DNA of 64,000 bases from Microbacterium sp. 4R-513. Its GTDB lineage: Bacteria; Actinomycetota; Actinomycetes; Actinomycetales; Microbacteriaceae. The stretch's first letter is position 1. Each line of letters opens with the position of its first letter. The position numbers and the translations under genes are program-made. The stretch spans positions 1,922,001-1,986,000 of the forward strand of contig NZ_CP049256.1 of NCBI RefSeq assembly GCF_011046485.1. Reading direction: 5' to 3'. Shown here piece by piece: positions 1-8,278 of this stretch. The notes beneath the pieces were generated by a model. It was not told the DNA's origin. It worked only from the letters and a program-made list of their open reading frames with translations, and ran no database searches.

Positions 1-1
1 G

Positions 2-1090
2 CTCGTGCGGTGCGAGACGCCCAGCGGCGACATCGACGCGCTGGAGCGCTTCGCCGGCCTTCTGGAGTCGCGGTGGAGTGATCTCGGCGTCCGGTCGGTG
101 CGGACCGGCACCGCCGGCGGTCCTGTCCTCGTCGGGGATCTGCCGGGACGTGGCTGGGGCGAACGGCTGGCGCCGGTGCTCCTGATCACCCATGCCGACA
201 CCGTCTGGCCGGTTGGAACCCTCGAATCCCGGGTTCGGTGGCGGCGCGAAGACGGCCTCGTCCGCGGGCCCGGCATCTTCGACATGAAGTCGGGGATCGT
301 GATCATCGAGACCGTCGTCGGCCTCCTGGCAGCCGCCGGACAGCCTCATCCGCCCCTGCGCATCTTCGTCGCGCCCGACGAGGAGACCGGATCCGCCCAC
401 TCCGCGCCCTTGCTGCAGGAGGCGGCGGTGGGCTGCGCCGCCGGACTCGGGTTCGAGTCTCCGCACCCGGATGGCGCGCCCAAGGTCGGGCGCTTCGGGA
501 GCATGAGGCTGCGCATCAGTGTCACGGGGCGGGCAGCGCACGCCGCGCTCGATCCCGGTCTCGGGATCTCCGCCATCGATGAGCTCGTCGATCAGCTGCT
601 GGTCGTGCGCCGGCTCGTGGAACCGTACGCGACGGGCGACCAGCCGGTCCTGCTGAACGTCGGCCGTGTCGAGGCCGAGGGGAAGACGAATGTCGTCTCG
701 GCGCGCGCGGTCGCGGAGATCGGGCTGAGGTTCGCGCGGCAGGATCAGGAGGACGACCTGCTGCCCAGGATCACGGGGCTGCACCCGGTCCGCCACGGCG
801 CGATGGTCGACATCGAGGTGCTGTCGCACCGGCCGCCGTGGGCGTCGGAGCCGCGCGATGCCGCGCTCGCGGCGCGACTCTTCGGAGGTGACGCCGGCCG
901 ACCGGCCCGAGGCTCGGCCGACACGAACATGCTGGCCGGCTCAGGGCTTCCGCTCGTCGACGGGCTGGGCGCGAGGGGAGCGGGCGCGCACGCCGACCGT
1001 GAGCACATCGTCGAGGAGTCGCTCTGGGAGAGGGTGGCTCTCCTCCACCATGCCTTCACGGATGAGCATGCGTGGAGCGGGAGCGCCTGA
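2..1090 (+). CDS. M20-family zinc metallopeptidase (glutamate carboxypeptidase-like), 5' end outside window
   Basis: This is the C-terminal part of an M20 metallopeptidase, the family that includes carboxypeptidase G2 and ArgE/DapE. The reading frame is open to the first bases of the window, and the first visible residues (LVRCETPSGD) match a segment that is normally 10-20 residues inside the protein, so the true start lies upstream. Counting from the GTG at 5, visible metal-site motifs are H63-x-D65 (THAD), D93 (IFDMKSG), the E126-E127 pair (PDEETGS) and a late His (GAHADREH). The middle carries the dimerisation insert typical of the family (about residues 160-275). No signal peptide can be judged. 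The substrate is unknown; hydrolysis of an N-acyl or peptide amide bond is inferred from the family only. Confidence 0.85.
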   Translation, partial: LVRCETPSGDIDALERFAGLLESRWSDLGVRSVRTGTAGGPVLVGDLPGRGWGERLAPVLLITHADTVWPVGTLESRVRWRREDGLVRGPGIFDMKSGIVIIETVVGLLAAAGQPHPPLRIFVAPDEETGSAHSAPLLQEAAVGCAAGLGFESPHPDGAPKVGRFGSMRLRISVTGRAAHAALDPGLGISAIDELVDQLLVVRRLVEPYATGDQPVLLNVGRVEAEGKTNVVSARAVAEIGLRFARQDQEDDLLPRITGLHPVRHGAMVDIEVLSHRPPWASEPRDAALAARLFGGDAGRPARGSADTNMLAGSGLPLVDGLGARGAGAHADREHIVEESLWERVALLHHAFTDEHAWSGSA

Positions 1091-1110
1091 CCCTCCGGGC
1101 CGGCCGGCGC

Positions 1111-2160
1111 TCAGCCGAGCGCGTCGCGGGTCGTCTCACGGAGCACCAGGCTCGCTGCGGACATGATCCGCTGCGGGGATCCGAGACCCGCTCCGGACAG
1201 CCGACGCAGCATGAGGTCGACGATCGCGTCGGCCATCTCTTCGTTGCCCGGCTCGATGGTGGAAAGCGCGGGCGTGTGGAACCGACCGCCCGTGACATTG
1301 TCGAAGCCGATGATCTGCACCTCGCCCGGGATGCGCCGGCCGTCTTCGTTCAGCGCGCGGACCGCTCCCATCGCATTCGCATCGGTGAGGGCGAAGATCC
1401 CGTCGAACGGCGTCCCTGCATCGAGGAGGGCTCGCACGTGGTGGTAGCCGTCGGCGATGTGCAGCCCGCTGTCGACGATCAGGTCCGGCCGGACCGGCAC
1501 ACCGACCGCTTCGTGCGCATCGAGATAGCCGCGGGTCCGCAGCGTCTCGACGGAATCCCCCTCCTCGGTCGCGCCGCCGAGGGCGACGATCGACCGGGCG
1601 CCCCGCGCGAGGAGCGCTTCGGTGGCGAGTCGGCCGCCTCCGCGGTTGTCCATGACGACATGGTCGAAGCGGGCGGAGAGAGCGCGTTCGCCGAGGAGCA
1701 CGATCGGCTTGGACGGAGCGATGACATTGAGGTCCGCCGATTCGCTCGCGGCGACCGCGAGGATGAAGCCGTCATACGTCTCGAGATGCGACGCGGCGAG
1801 GGACTCCACCTCGGCGGTGAGCGCGCCGCCCGTGTTCTCGACCACCATCCGGACCCCGTGCGCCGCGAAGCGATCGGCAAGCCGGTCCGCGAGCTCCCCG
1901 TAGTACTCGAGGGCGAGGAGGGGCAGACCGAGGCCGACGATGCCCGTGCGGCCCTTTCGGAGCGAGCGGGCGCTCTGATTGAGGCGGTAGCCGAGGTCGT
2001 TGATCGCCTCGACCACGCGCTGGGTCGTCTCGGCGCCCACCCGGGCGGACCGGCCGTTGACGACGTTCGAGACGGTCTGCGCTGACACGCCGGCTCGCCG
2101 GGCGACATCCTGCATGGTGATGTGCGCCGTGGTCTCAGCGGATCCGGGCTCGTGGTCCAT
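1111..2160 (-). CDS. LacI-family transcriptional repressor (1)
   Basis: The protein has about 349 residues, the usual LacI/GalR length. The N-terminal helix-turn-helix (ITMQDVARRAGVSAQTVSNVVN, roughly residues 15-37) is followed by the hinge helix and a periplasmic-binding-protein-like effector domain. The ATG at 2160 is chosen over an adjacent in-frame TTG. It points away from the GH43 gene at 2500, with a 339-bp divergent intergenic region that holds two palindromes (2183-2200 and 2297-2312). It is therefore probably the local repressor of the GH43 genes, sensing a sugar released from the polymer. The effector cannot be read from sequence. Confidence 0.9.
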   Translation of the reverse strand: MDHEPGSAETTAHITMQDVARRAGVSAQTVSNVVNGRSARVGAETTQRVVEAINDLGYRLNQSARSLRKGRTGIVGLGLPLLALEYYGELADRLADRFAAHGVRMVVENTGGALTAEVESLAASHLETYDGFILAVAASESADLNVIAPSKPIVLLGERALSARFDHVVMDNRGGGRLATEALLARGARSIVALGGATEEGDSVETLRTRGYLDAHEAVGVPVRPDLIVDSGLHIADGYHHVRALLDAGTPFDGIFALTDANAMGAVRALNEDGRRIPGEVQIIGFDNVTGGRFHTPALSTIEPGNEEMADAIVDLMLRRLSGAGLGSPQRIMSAASLVLRETTRDALG

Positions 2161-2182
2161 CAAATCGCGTCACGCCTGTTCG

Positions 2183-2200
2183 AGTAGAAGCGACTCTACT
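2183..2200. promoter_or_regulatory. Candidate LacI operator and -10 region of the regulator gene
   Basis: AGTAGA and TCTACT arms flank a 6-bp centre with a central CG, as in LacI-family operators. The site is about 23 bp upstream of the LacI start. On the minus strand it contains TAGAGT, a plausible -10 hexamer, so binding would allow autoregulation. The 10-mer GCAGTAGAGT recurs upstream of the LacI gene at 12156, which supports a promoter role for this stretch. Confidence 0.45.
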
Positions 2201-2296
2201 GCTCGAGGGGCTCCCGACGCCGTCGGCACACGGTGCGCGCGGTCGTGGAATGGAATAGATCGTGGCGGCAATCCGGCGGGATTCTCGCGCCTCCTG

Positions 2297-2312
2297 GGTT
2301 TGTCGATAAACC
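2297..2312. promoter_or_regulatory. Candidate LacI operator upstream of the GH43 gene
   Basis: GGTTTGTCGATAAACC is a 16-bp palindrome with 14 of 16 positions symmetric around TCGA. It lies about 190 bp upstream of the GTG at 2500 in the divergent region. A partial echo (GATCGATAAAGG) overlaps the ribosome-binding site at about 2480-2492. Apart from these palindromes I see no other feature in the 2161-2499 gap. Confidence 0.45.
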
Positions 2313-2499
2313 AAATCGGGCCGATGCCTTGCAGTCCCACTCGTGTGACCGCTAACATCCCCAGTACCGCAACTCGGATGCAGCGCACGGAGCCGTGAGC
2401 AGGACGAGGACGCCACTGTCCGAAACGCCCCGACAAGCGGTCCTTCGGTGCGCCTCCGCACCGCCGGGAGATCGAAGTTGATCGATAAAGGAGACGGTC

Positions 2500-5499
2500 G
2501 TGAAGGCATCCATCCCGCTCGCCCCGAGAAGATCCGCAGCGAGGAGCAATCGAACCCTCTCTGGGTCCGGACGCTCCCCACGACCGCTCCGCGGCATCGG
2601 TGCACTCAGCGCCGCACTCGTGACCGCCGCGCTTCTCATCGCCCCCACGTCGGCGAACGCGGCCGCGGATCCGTGGAACCCGGACTCGGGCTATACCTCG
2701 ACCGACAAGGGCGACGGCACGTACACGGTGCCGCTGCTCAACGCCGACGTTCCGGACGTCTCGGTGGAGCGCGTGCCCGCGGCTGAGAACGACGAGGGCC
2801 GCGACATCTACTACATGATCAGCACCACGATGCACCTGAGTCCCGGTGCCCCGATCATGAAGTCCTACGACCTCGTCAACTGGGAGATCGTCAACTACGT
2901 CTTCGATCGCGCGAACATCGGAGACGCCTTCTCGCTGCGCAACGGGCAGACCTCCTACGGTGAGGGCCAGTGGGCCTCGTCGATCCGGCACCACGACGGC
3001 AAGTGGTACGTCGCGTTCAACACCAACAACCTCGGCGGCTCGTACCTCTACGTCACGGATGACATCGACAACGGCTCATGGGAGCGCATCGCCCTGGGGC
3101 GCGCCTTCCACGATCCGTCGCTCTTCTTCGACACCGATGGCACGCCGTACATCTTCTACGGCTCGGGGTCCACGAGCGCCGTCAAGCTGTCGAGCGATCT
3201 CAAGACCGTCGTGGCCGAGTACCCGCAGATCCTGCGCACCTCGGACTATCCCGGCGCCTCCTTCATCGGCGGGCTCTTCGAGGGCGCGCAGGTGCAGTAC
3301 ATCGACGGAAAGTACTACATCGTCATCATCACGTGGCCCTCCGGTCAGGGCCGGCAGGTGGCCCTCTTCCGGTCGGACTCCCTCCTCGGCCGCTACTCGA
3401 CGGCGGACGGGAGCAACTCGTACGAGGCGAAGGGCGTGCTCAATTCCAACGGGTTCGCACAGGGCAGCCTCGTCCCCGTCGCCCGCGAGGGCGGCGGCAC
3501 GGACTGGTGGGGCATGTTCTTCCGCGACACCTTCCCGATCGGACGCGTCCCGGCGCTCATCCCGGCCACCTGGTCGAACGGGTGGCCCACCTTCGGCAAC
3601 AACGGATCGGTCCCGGTCAACGGCTCCTTCACCAAGCCGATCGCGCTGTCGCCCGAGGAGGCGCTGTACGAGCGGCAGAAGAGCATCGTCGTCTCGGACG
3701 ACTTCCAGAACGATGCACCCGATCGCGCCTACATGCACGAGAACTGGACGATCCCGGCGGCCCCCGATGTCGACCAGTCCCTCCTCGGGGTCGAGCTCCT
3801 CGCGAATCCCGGCTTCGAGAACGGCGCGACCGGGTGGACGGTGAACGACACGGCGACGGTCGCTCCGTCGACGGATGCCGCGACCGGCAGCGGTTCGCTG
3901 CAGGTGACCGCTCGTCAGACGACGGGCTCCGGCCCGGCACAGGACGTGTCCGGCAAGGTGCAGCACAACGTCACGTACGACATCTCGGCGAAGATCAAGT
4001 ACGAGAACCCGAACAGCCCCGCGACGAAGCAGTTCTTCGTGACCGCTCGCTACGGCAGCACTTTCACGAACCTCGCCAGCGTGACCGCGACCCGCGGGCA
4101 GTGGGCGACGCTCTCGGGGAGCTTCACGGTTCCGGCATCCCAGAGCCTGGCGTCGATGCGGATCTTCATCGAGACGCCGTGGACGAGCAACGCGAACGCC
4201 CAGGCCGCGCCCGACACGCATCTCATGGACTTCAAGGTCGACGACGTCTCCCTCAAGGGGCGCCCGCTCACGACCGAGCTGCCGAACGCGGACGAGATCG
4301 CGCCGAACGGCTCTCGGCTCGCGCTGCCGTGGGAGTGGAACCACGCACCCGACAACCGCTACTGGTCGCTCACCGATCGCGACGGCTGGCTGCGGCTGAC
4401 CACCGGAAAGGTCGTCACCGGCGGGTACAGGCACTACAAGCTGGCGAACGACGACGAGGCGACCTATCTCGAGGAGGCGCGAAACACCCTCTCGCAGCGC
4501 ACGTTCGGTCCGCGGCAGTCGGCTGAGACGAAACTCGACATCTCGGGCATGAAGAACGGGGATGTCGCGGGCCTGGCCGCCTACAACCGGGGCTTCTCGT
4601 ACGTGGCCGTGAAGCGCGTCAACGGCGTGAACACCGTCGGGGTGGTCAACCGCGTCCAGCCCTTCACCGCGGCGATCGACCAGGCAGCGGTCGAGAGCTT
4701 CCTGCCCGGTACGACGGCGGCCCTGGGCACGGCCACCGAGGTGCACCTCAAGGCCGACCTCGACTTCGCTTCTCCCGTCGGGCAGCTCTGGACGACCTTC
4801 TATTACAGCCTCGACGGCGTGACGTGGACGCAGCTCGGCAGCCGGGTCGGTCCGCAGACGCTCGACGGCACGCTCACGCATTTCATGGGGCACCGCATCG
4901 GGCTCTTCGACTACGCGACTCTCGAGGCCGGCGGCCATGTGGACTTCGACCACTACCTCCTGAGCGACACGCTGACCTCGCAGAACGTGCCTCTCGACAC
5001 GAGCGACCTCGACGCGGCGATCGCCTACGCGGGAACGCTCCGCGAAGGCGATTACCCCGCGAACGAGTGGGCCGAGATGCGCGAGCTGCTCGCTGCCGCG
5101 CAGGCGGCCCGCGCCGGACAGCTGGGCACGCAGAACCAGATCGACGCGCCGGAGCGCGCATTGAGCCTGCAGCTGGCGAAGCTCGGCGTCGTGAAATCCG
5201 CCGAGCCGTCGCTGGATGTGTCGGTGGTGGCGGGGACGCGCTGCGTGGCGGGGAAGACGGTCGTGACGGTGCAGGCGACGAACGGTGAGGCGGTGCCGGT
5301 CGCGGTGTCGCTGTCGTCGTCGTTCGGTGCCAAGTCGATCGCGGCGCTCGCTCCGGGCACGAGCACGGCGCAGGCGTTCACGTCGCGTCAGGTGTCGGTG
5401 CCGGCGGGTTCGGTGTCGGCGGAGGTCTCGGCGACGGTCGACGGGAAGCCGATCTCGGTGACCGTGGACGCACCGTACGCCGCGCGGTCCTGCGGCTGA
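2500..5499 (+). CDS. Secreted GH43-family arabinanase/xylosidase-like enzyme with internal CBM, FIVAR-like and C-terminal adhesion-like module
   Basis: A 999-residue exported glycoside hydrolase that probably cleaves arabinose- or xylose-containing side chains or backbones. The GTG start follows AAAGGAG (2487-2493) with 6-nt spacing. A long signal peptide ends near residue 55 (PTSANA). The five-bladed GH43 propeller spans about 60-390. A carbohydrate-binding module of the CBM4/9 type (LLANPGFENGATGW onward) spans about 430-590. A beta-xylosidase-type concanavalin-like domain starts before this CBM (SDDFQNDAPDRAY) and continues after it to about 830, so the CBM appears inserted in that domain. 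A FIVAR-like helical segment (about 830-895) and a 95-residue Ser/Val/Ala-rich terminal module ending AARSCG follow. No LPXTG sorting signal is seen. Exact polymer specificity is uncertain. Confidence 0.85.
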   Translation: MKASIPLAPRRSAARSNRTLSGSGRSPRPLRGIGALSAALVTAALLIAPTSANAAADPWNPDSGYTSTDKGDGTYTVPLLNADVPDVSVERVPAAENDEGRDIYYMISTTMHLSPGAPIMKSYDLVNWEIVNYVFDRANIGDAFSLRNGQTSYGEGQWASSIRHHDGKWYVAFNTNNLGGSYLYVTDDIDNGSWERIALGRAFHDPSLFFDTDGTPYIFYGSGSTSAVKLSSDLKTVVAEYPQILRTSDYPGASFIGGLFEGAQVQYIDGKYYIVIITWPSGQGRQVALFRSDSLLGRYSTADGSNSYEAKGVLNSNGFAQGSLVPVAREGGGTDWWGMFFRDTFPIGRVPALIPATWSNGWPTFGNNGSVPVNGSFTKPIALSPEEALYERQKSIVVSDDFQNDAPDRAYMHENWTIPAAPDVDQSLLGVELLANPGFENGATGWTVNDTATVAPSTDAATGSGSLQVTARQTTGSGPAQDVSGKVQHNVTYDISAKIKYENPNSPATKQFFVTARYGSTFTNLASVTATRGQWATLSGSFTVPASQSLASMRIFIETPWTSNANAQAAPDTHLMDFKVDDVSLKGRPLTTELPNADEIAPNGSRLALPWEWNHAPDNRYWSLTDRDGWLRLTTGKVVTGGYRHYKLANDDEATYLEEARNTLSQRTFGPRQSAETKLDISGMKNGDVAGLAAYNRGFSYVAVKRVNGVNTVGVVNRVQPFTAAIDQAAVESFLPGTTAALGTATEVHLKADLDFASPVGQLWTTFYYSLDGVTWTQLGSRVGPQTLDGTLTHFMGHRIGLFDYATLEAGGHVDFDHYLLSDTLTSQNVPLDTSDLDAAIAYAGTLREGDYPANEWAEMRELLAAAQAARAGQLGTQNQIDAPERALSLQLAKLGVVKSAEPSLDVSVVAGTRCVAGKTVVTVQATNGEAVPVAVSLSSSFGAKSIAALAPGTSTAQAFTSRQVSVPAGSVSAEVSATVDGKPISVTVDAPYAARSCG
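5205..5499 (+). repeat. 295-bp direct repeat, copy 1 (C-terminal module of GH43)
   Basis: This segment encodes the terminal module (PSLDVSVVAGTRCVAGKT to AARSCG and the stop). It matches 7853-8147 over the same length with only about five base differences by eye, much closer than the rest of the two genes. It looks like a recent intragenomic copy or gene conversion. Confidence 0.9.
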
Positions 5500-5506
5500 A
5501 AGAGCT

Positions 5507-5540
5507 GGTGGCCCGGGGCACTGCGCCGTCCCGGGCCACC
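5507..5540 (+). terminator. Hairpin after the first GH43 gene
   Basis: GGTGGCCCGGG (5507-5517) pairs perfectly with CCCGGGCCACC (5530-5540) across a 12-nt loop, 8 bases after the stop codon. There is no U-tract, so termination would be partial or factor-dependent. A second GC hairpin (GGCCCCC/GGGGGCC, 5649-5667) sits in the leader of the next gene. The rest of the 5500-5723 gap shows nothing recognisable. Confidence 0.6.
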
Positions 5541-5723
5541 GCACATCGGAGAACGGCGCAGGCACCCTCTCGCGACGAACAAGGCGTCGGCGAGCAGCGC
5601 TTCGCTTCGGAGGACCGCGGACGCGGCATCCATTTCGCAGCGGATCAAGGCCCCCAGGCCGGGGGCCGGCAGAAGACACCCGGCCTGGGACTGCAGGAAA
5701 TCGCAGAACAAGGAGGATATCTG

Positions 5724-8147
5724 TTGAAAATGAGACTGGACAGGCGGACCGGGCATCGGTTCGCCGCGATGGCGACGGCAGGCTTGCTGCTCGTCGCAGG
5801 ACTGGCCATGGCCGGCCCGGCATCGGCTGCCGATGAGGAGCTGATCACCAACGGCGGGTTCGAGAACGGGACCACGGGGTGGTTCGCGAACAACGGCAAC
5901 GCCGCCGACGGCGCGACTCTGGCCCTGACCACCGACGCCTACGCCGGCGCCAGCGCCCTGCGGGCCTCCGCCCGCAAGACCACGGGGTCGGGGCCGATGC
6001 AGGACCTGTCGGGCAAGCTGCAGGCGGGCAGCACCTACACGGTGAAGGCGCGGGTGAAGTACGACAACCCCAACAGCCCCGCGACGAAGCAGTTCTTCGT
6101 CACGATGCACTACGGCGGGGGGACCTACACGAACCTCGGCTCCGTGACGCCCCAGCGCGGGCAGTGGGGCTACATCAACAGCACCTTCACGATCCCCGCG
6201 ACGCAGAGCACGGCGACGACGCGCATCTTCATCGAGACGCCGTGGGTGGACTCGGCGACCGCTACGGCCGCCCCCGACACCCACCTCATGGACTTCACGG
6301 TGGACGACGTGTCGCTGGTCGGAACGCCGCCGCCTCCGCCGCCCTCGAAGACCATCGAGGTCGTCGGCAAGCTGCCGGGCGAGCACAACCCCCTCATCGG
6401 CCACAAGTTCGGAGCCGACGGGTTCGGGTTCGTCGACAACGGACGCGTGTACATGTACATGACGAACGACACGCAGGGCTACGCACCCAACCCCCTCACG
6501 GGCATCTCGCCGTCCATCGACTACGGCAAGATCAACCAGGTCACCCTCATCTCGTCGACCGACCTCGTGAACTGGGTCGACCACGGTGAGATCCAGGTCG
6601 CCGGTGCCACCGGCGTCGCGCCGTTCACGAACAACTCGTGGGCCCCCGGCATGGCGAAGAAGACGGTGAACGGGAAGGACAAGTACTTCCTCTACTACGC
6701 CAACGGCGGCGGCTCGAGCAACGTCATCACCGGTGACAGCCCGCTCGGACCCTGGACGAGCGAGCGGACGAGCACGCTCATCAACAGCAGCACCCCCGGT
6801 GCGCAAGGCGTGAACTGGCTCTTCGACCCGGCGCCCCTCGTGGACGACGACGGCCGGAGCTACCTCTACTTCGGCGGCGGCCCGGCTTCGACGAGCTTCC
6901 CCGCGGCGGAGCGGTTCAACAACCCGAAGAACATCCGCGTGATCGAGCTGGGCGACGACATGATCTCGACGAAGGGCACGGCGGCCGTCGTCGACGCCCC
7001 CGTCGCGTTCGAGGCATCCCAGGTGTTCAAGCGGAACGGCAAGTACTACCTGTCGTACTCGTCGCACTTCGGCGGCTCGGACTTCGGCGGCAACCAGACG
7101 CCGCTTCCGGGGTACCCGGGCGGCGGGCAGATCGGCTACATGATGTCGGACAACCCGATGTCGTGGCCGAAGGAGGCCTACGCCGGCGTGCTGTTCCCGA
7201 ACCAGTCGCAGTTCTTCGGCGCCGGCACCGGCGGCAACAACCACCAGTCGGTGTTCGAGTACGAGGGCAAGTACTACTTCACGTACCACGCGCCGACCCT
7301 CAACAAGCGGATCAACGGCAACACGACGCAGGGTTACCGAAGCCCTCACATCGAGGAGCTGACGTTCAACGCGGACGGGACCGCGAAGCAGGTCGTCGGC
7401 ACCTACAAGGGTGTCGACCAGGTCCGCAGCTTCGATCCGTACCGCGTGTTCGAGGCCGAGACCCTCGGGTGGAGCAAGGGCATCGCGACGGCGAAGATCG
7501 CCGGCCCGAGCGGCGAGTTCGGTGCGACGGCCCCGAACCTCGCGGTGACCGACGTCGACAACGGCGACTGGACGGCGCTGTCGGCCGTCGCCTTCGGCGA
7601 CACCGGGGCCTCGTCCGTCACGGTGAAGGTCAAGCCGGCACAGGCGGGCGGCTCCATCCAGGTGCGCTCGGGCAGTGAGACCGGTGCGGTGCTCGGAACG
7701 CTCCCGGTCACCGGGACTGCCGGGCAGTGGACGGAGATCACGGCTCCGCTCGAGGGTGCGACCGGCACGAAGGACGTGTTCTTCACGTACTCCGGCCCGA
7801 GCGGCGACCTCTTCGAGCTCGACTCGTACTCGTTCACCGCGGCTCCCGCGGCGCCGTCGCTGGATGTGTCGGTGGTGGCGGGGACGCGCTGCGTGGCGGG
7901 GAAGACGGTCGTGACGGTGCAGGCGACGAACGGTGAGGTGGTGCCGGTCGCGGTGTCGCTGTCGTCGTCGTTCGGTGCCAAGTCGATCGCGGCGCTCGCG
8001 CCGGGCTCGAGCACGGCGCAGGCGTTCACGTCGCGTCAGGTGTCGGTGCCGGCGGGTTCGGTGTCGGCGGAGGTCTCGGCGACGGTCGACGGGAAGCCGA
8101 TCTCGGTGACCGTGGACGCACCGTACGCCGCGCGCTCCTGCGGCTGA
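5724..8147 (+). CDS. Secreted GH43 arabinofuranosidase/arabinoxylan arabinofuranohydrolase-like enzyme (CBM4/9-GH43-CBM6)
   Basis: An 807-residue exported enzyme. The TTG at 5724 is preferred because AAGGAGG lies 7 nt upstream, whereas the ATG at 5730 is 13 nt away. A signal peptide ends near GPASA (about residue 34). Domain order: CBM4/9-like module (about 37-195), a Pro-rich linker (PPPPPPS), the GH43 propeller (about 200-545), a CBM6-like module (about 570-705, FEAETLGW onward) and the 95-residue C-terminal module shared with the previous gene. Within GH43 the acidic motifs NPLIGHKFGADGFGF, FDPAPLVDDDG and FEASQVFKRNGKYY fit the base, pKa-modulator and acid positions. The GH43 plus CBM6 layout resembles arabinoxylan arabinofuranohydrolases. 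The CBM is closely related to that of the upstream gene (both contain PNSPATKQFFVT). Confidence 0.85.
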   Translation: MKMRLDRRTGHRFAAMATAGLLLVAGLAMAGPASAADEELITNGGFENGTTGWFANNGNAADGATLALTTDAYAGASALRASARKTTGSGPMQDLSGKLQAGSTYTVKARVKYDNPNSPATKQFFVTMHYGGGTYTNLGSVTPQRGQWGYINSTFTIPATQSTATTRIFIETPWVDSATATAAPDTHLMDFTVDDVSLVGTPPPPPPSKTIEVVGKLPGEHNPLIGHKFGADGFGFVDNGRVYMYMTNDTQGYAPNPLTGISPSIDYGKINQVTLISSTDLVNWVDHGEIQVAGATGVAPFTNNSWAPGMAKKTVNGKDKYFLYYANGGGSSNVITGDSPLGPWTSERTSTLINSSTPGAQGVNWLFDPAPLVDDDGRSYLYFGGGPASTSFPAAERFNNPKNIRVIELGDDMISTKGTAAVVDAPVAFEASQVFKRNGKYYLSYSSHFGGSDFGGNQTPLPGYPGGGQIGYMMSDNPMSWPKEAYAGVLFPNQSQFFGAGTGGNNHQSVFEYEGKYYFTYHAPTLNKRINGNTTQGYRSPHIEELTFNADGTAKQVVGTYKGVDQVRSFDPYRVFEAETLGWSKGIATAKIAGPSGEFGATAPNLAVTDVDNGDWTALSAVAFGDTGASSVTVKVKPAQAGGSIQVRSGSETGAVLGTLPVTGTAGQWTEITAPLEGATGTKDVFFTYSGPSGDLFELDSYSFTAAPAAPSLDVSVVAGTRCVAGKTVVTVQATNGEVVPVAVSLSSSFGAKSIAALAPGSSTAQAFTSRQVSVPAGSVSAEVSATVDGKPISVTVDAPYAARSCG
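7853..8147 (+). repeat. 295-bp direct repeat, copy 2 (C-terminal module of second GH43)
   Basis: Second copy of the near-identical segment described at 5205-5499. Both copies start at the same codon phase and end at the same stop codon, so a complete C-terminal module was duplicated as a unit. Confidence 0.9.
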
Positions 8148-8154
8148 GTGGAAC

Positions 8155-8189
8155 AGAGCGGCCCGGGGCACTTCGCCCCGGGCCGCTCT
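8155..8189 (+). terminator. Strong intrinsic-type hairpin ending the GH43 pair
   Basis: AGAGCGGCCCGGGGC (8155-8169) and GCCCCGGGCCGCTCT (8175-8189) form a perfect 15-bp stem with the loop ACTTC, seven bases after the stop at 8147. Only a short TT follows. Confidence 0.8.
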
Positions 8190-8230
8190 TGCGCGCTCAC
8201 GGCCGGGGGAGGCCGCGTGCCGCAGAAGAA

Positions 8231-8265
8231 TGCGGGCTGCCGGCGAGATCCGCCGACAGCCCGCA
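8231..8265 (-). terminator. Terminator of the esterase gene
   Basis: TGCGGGCTG-C-CGGCG pairs with CGCCG-A-CAGCCCGCA around loop AGATC, with one mismatch. It lies 13 bases past the esterase stop on the minus strand and is followed on that strand by TTCTTCT. Confidence 0.7.
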
Positions 8266-8278
8266 CCTATGGGGTTGC

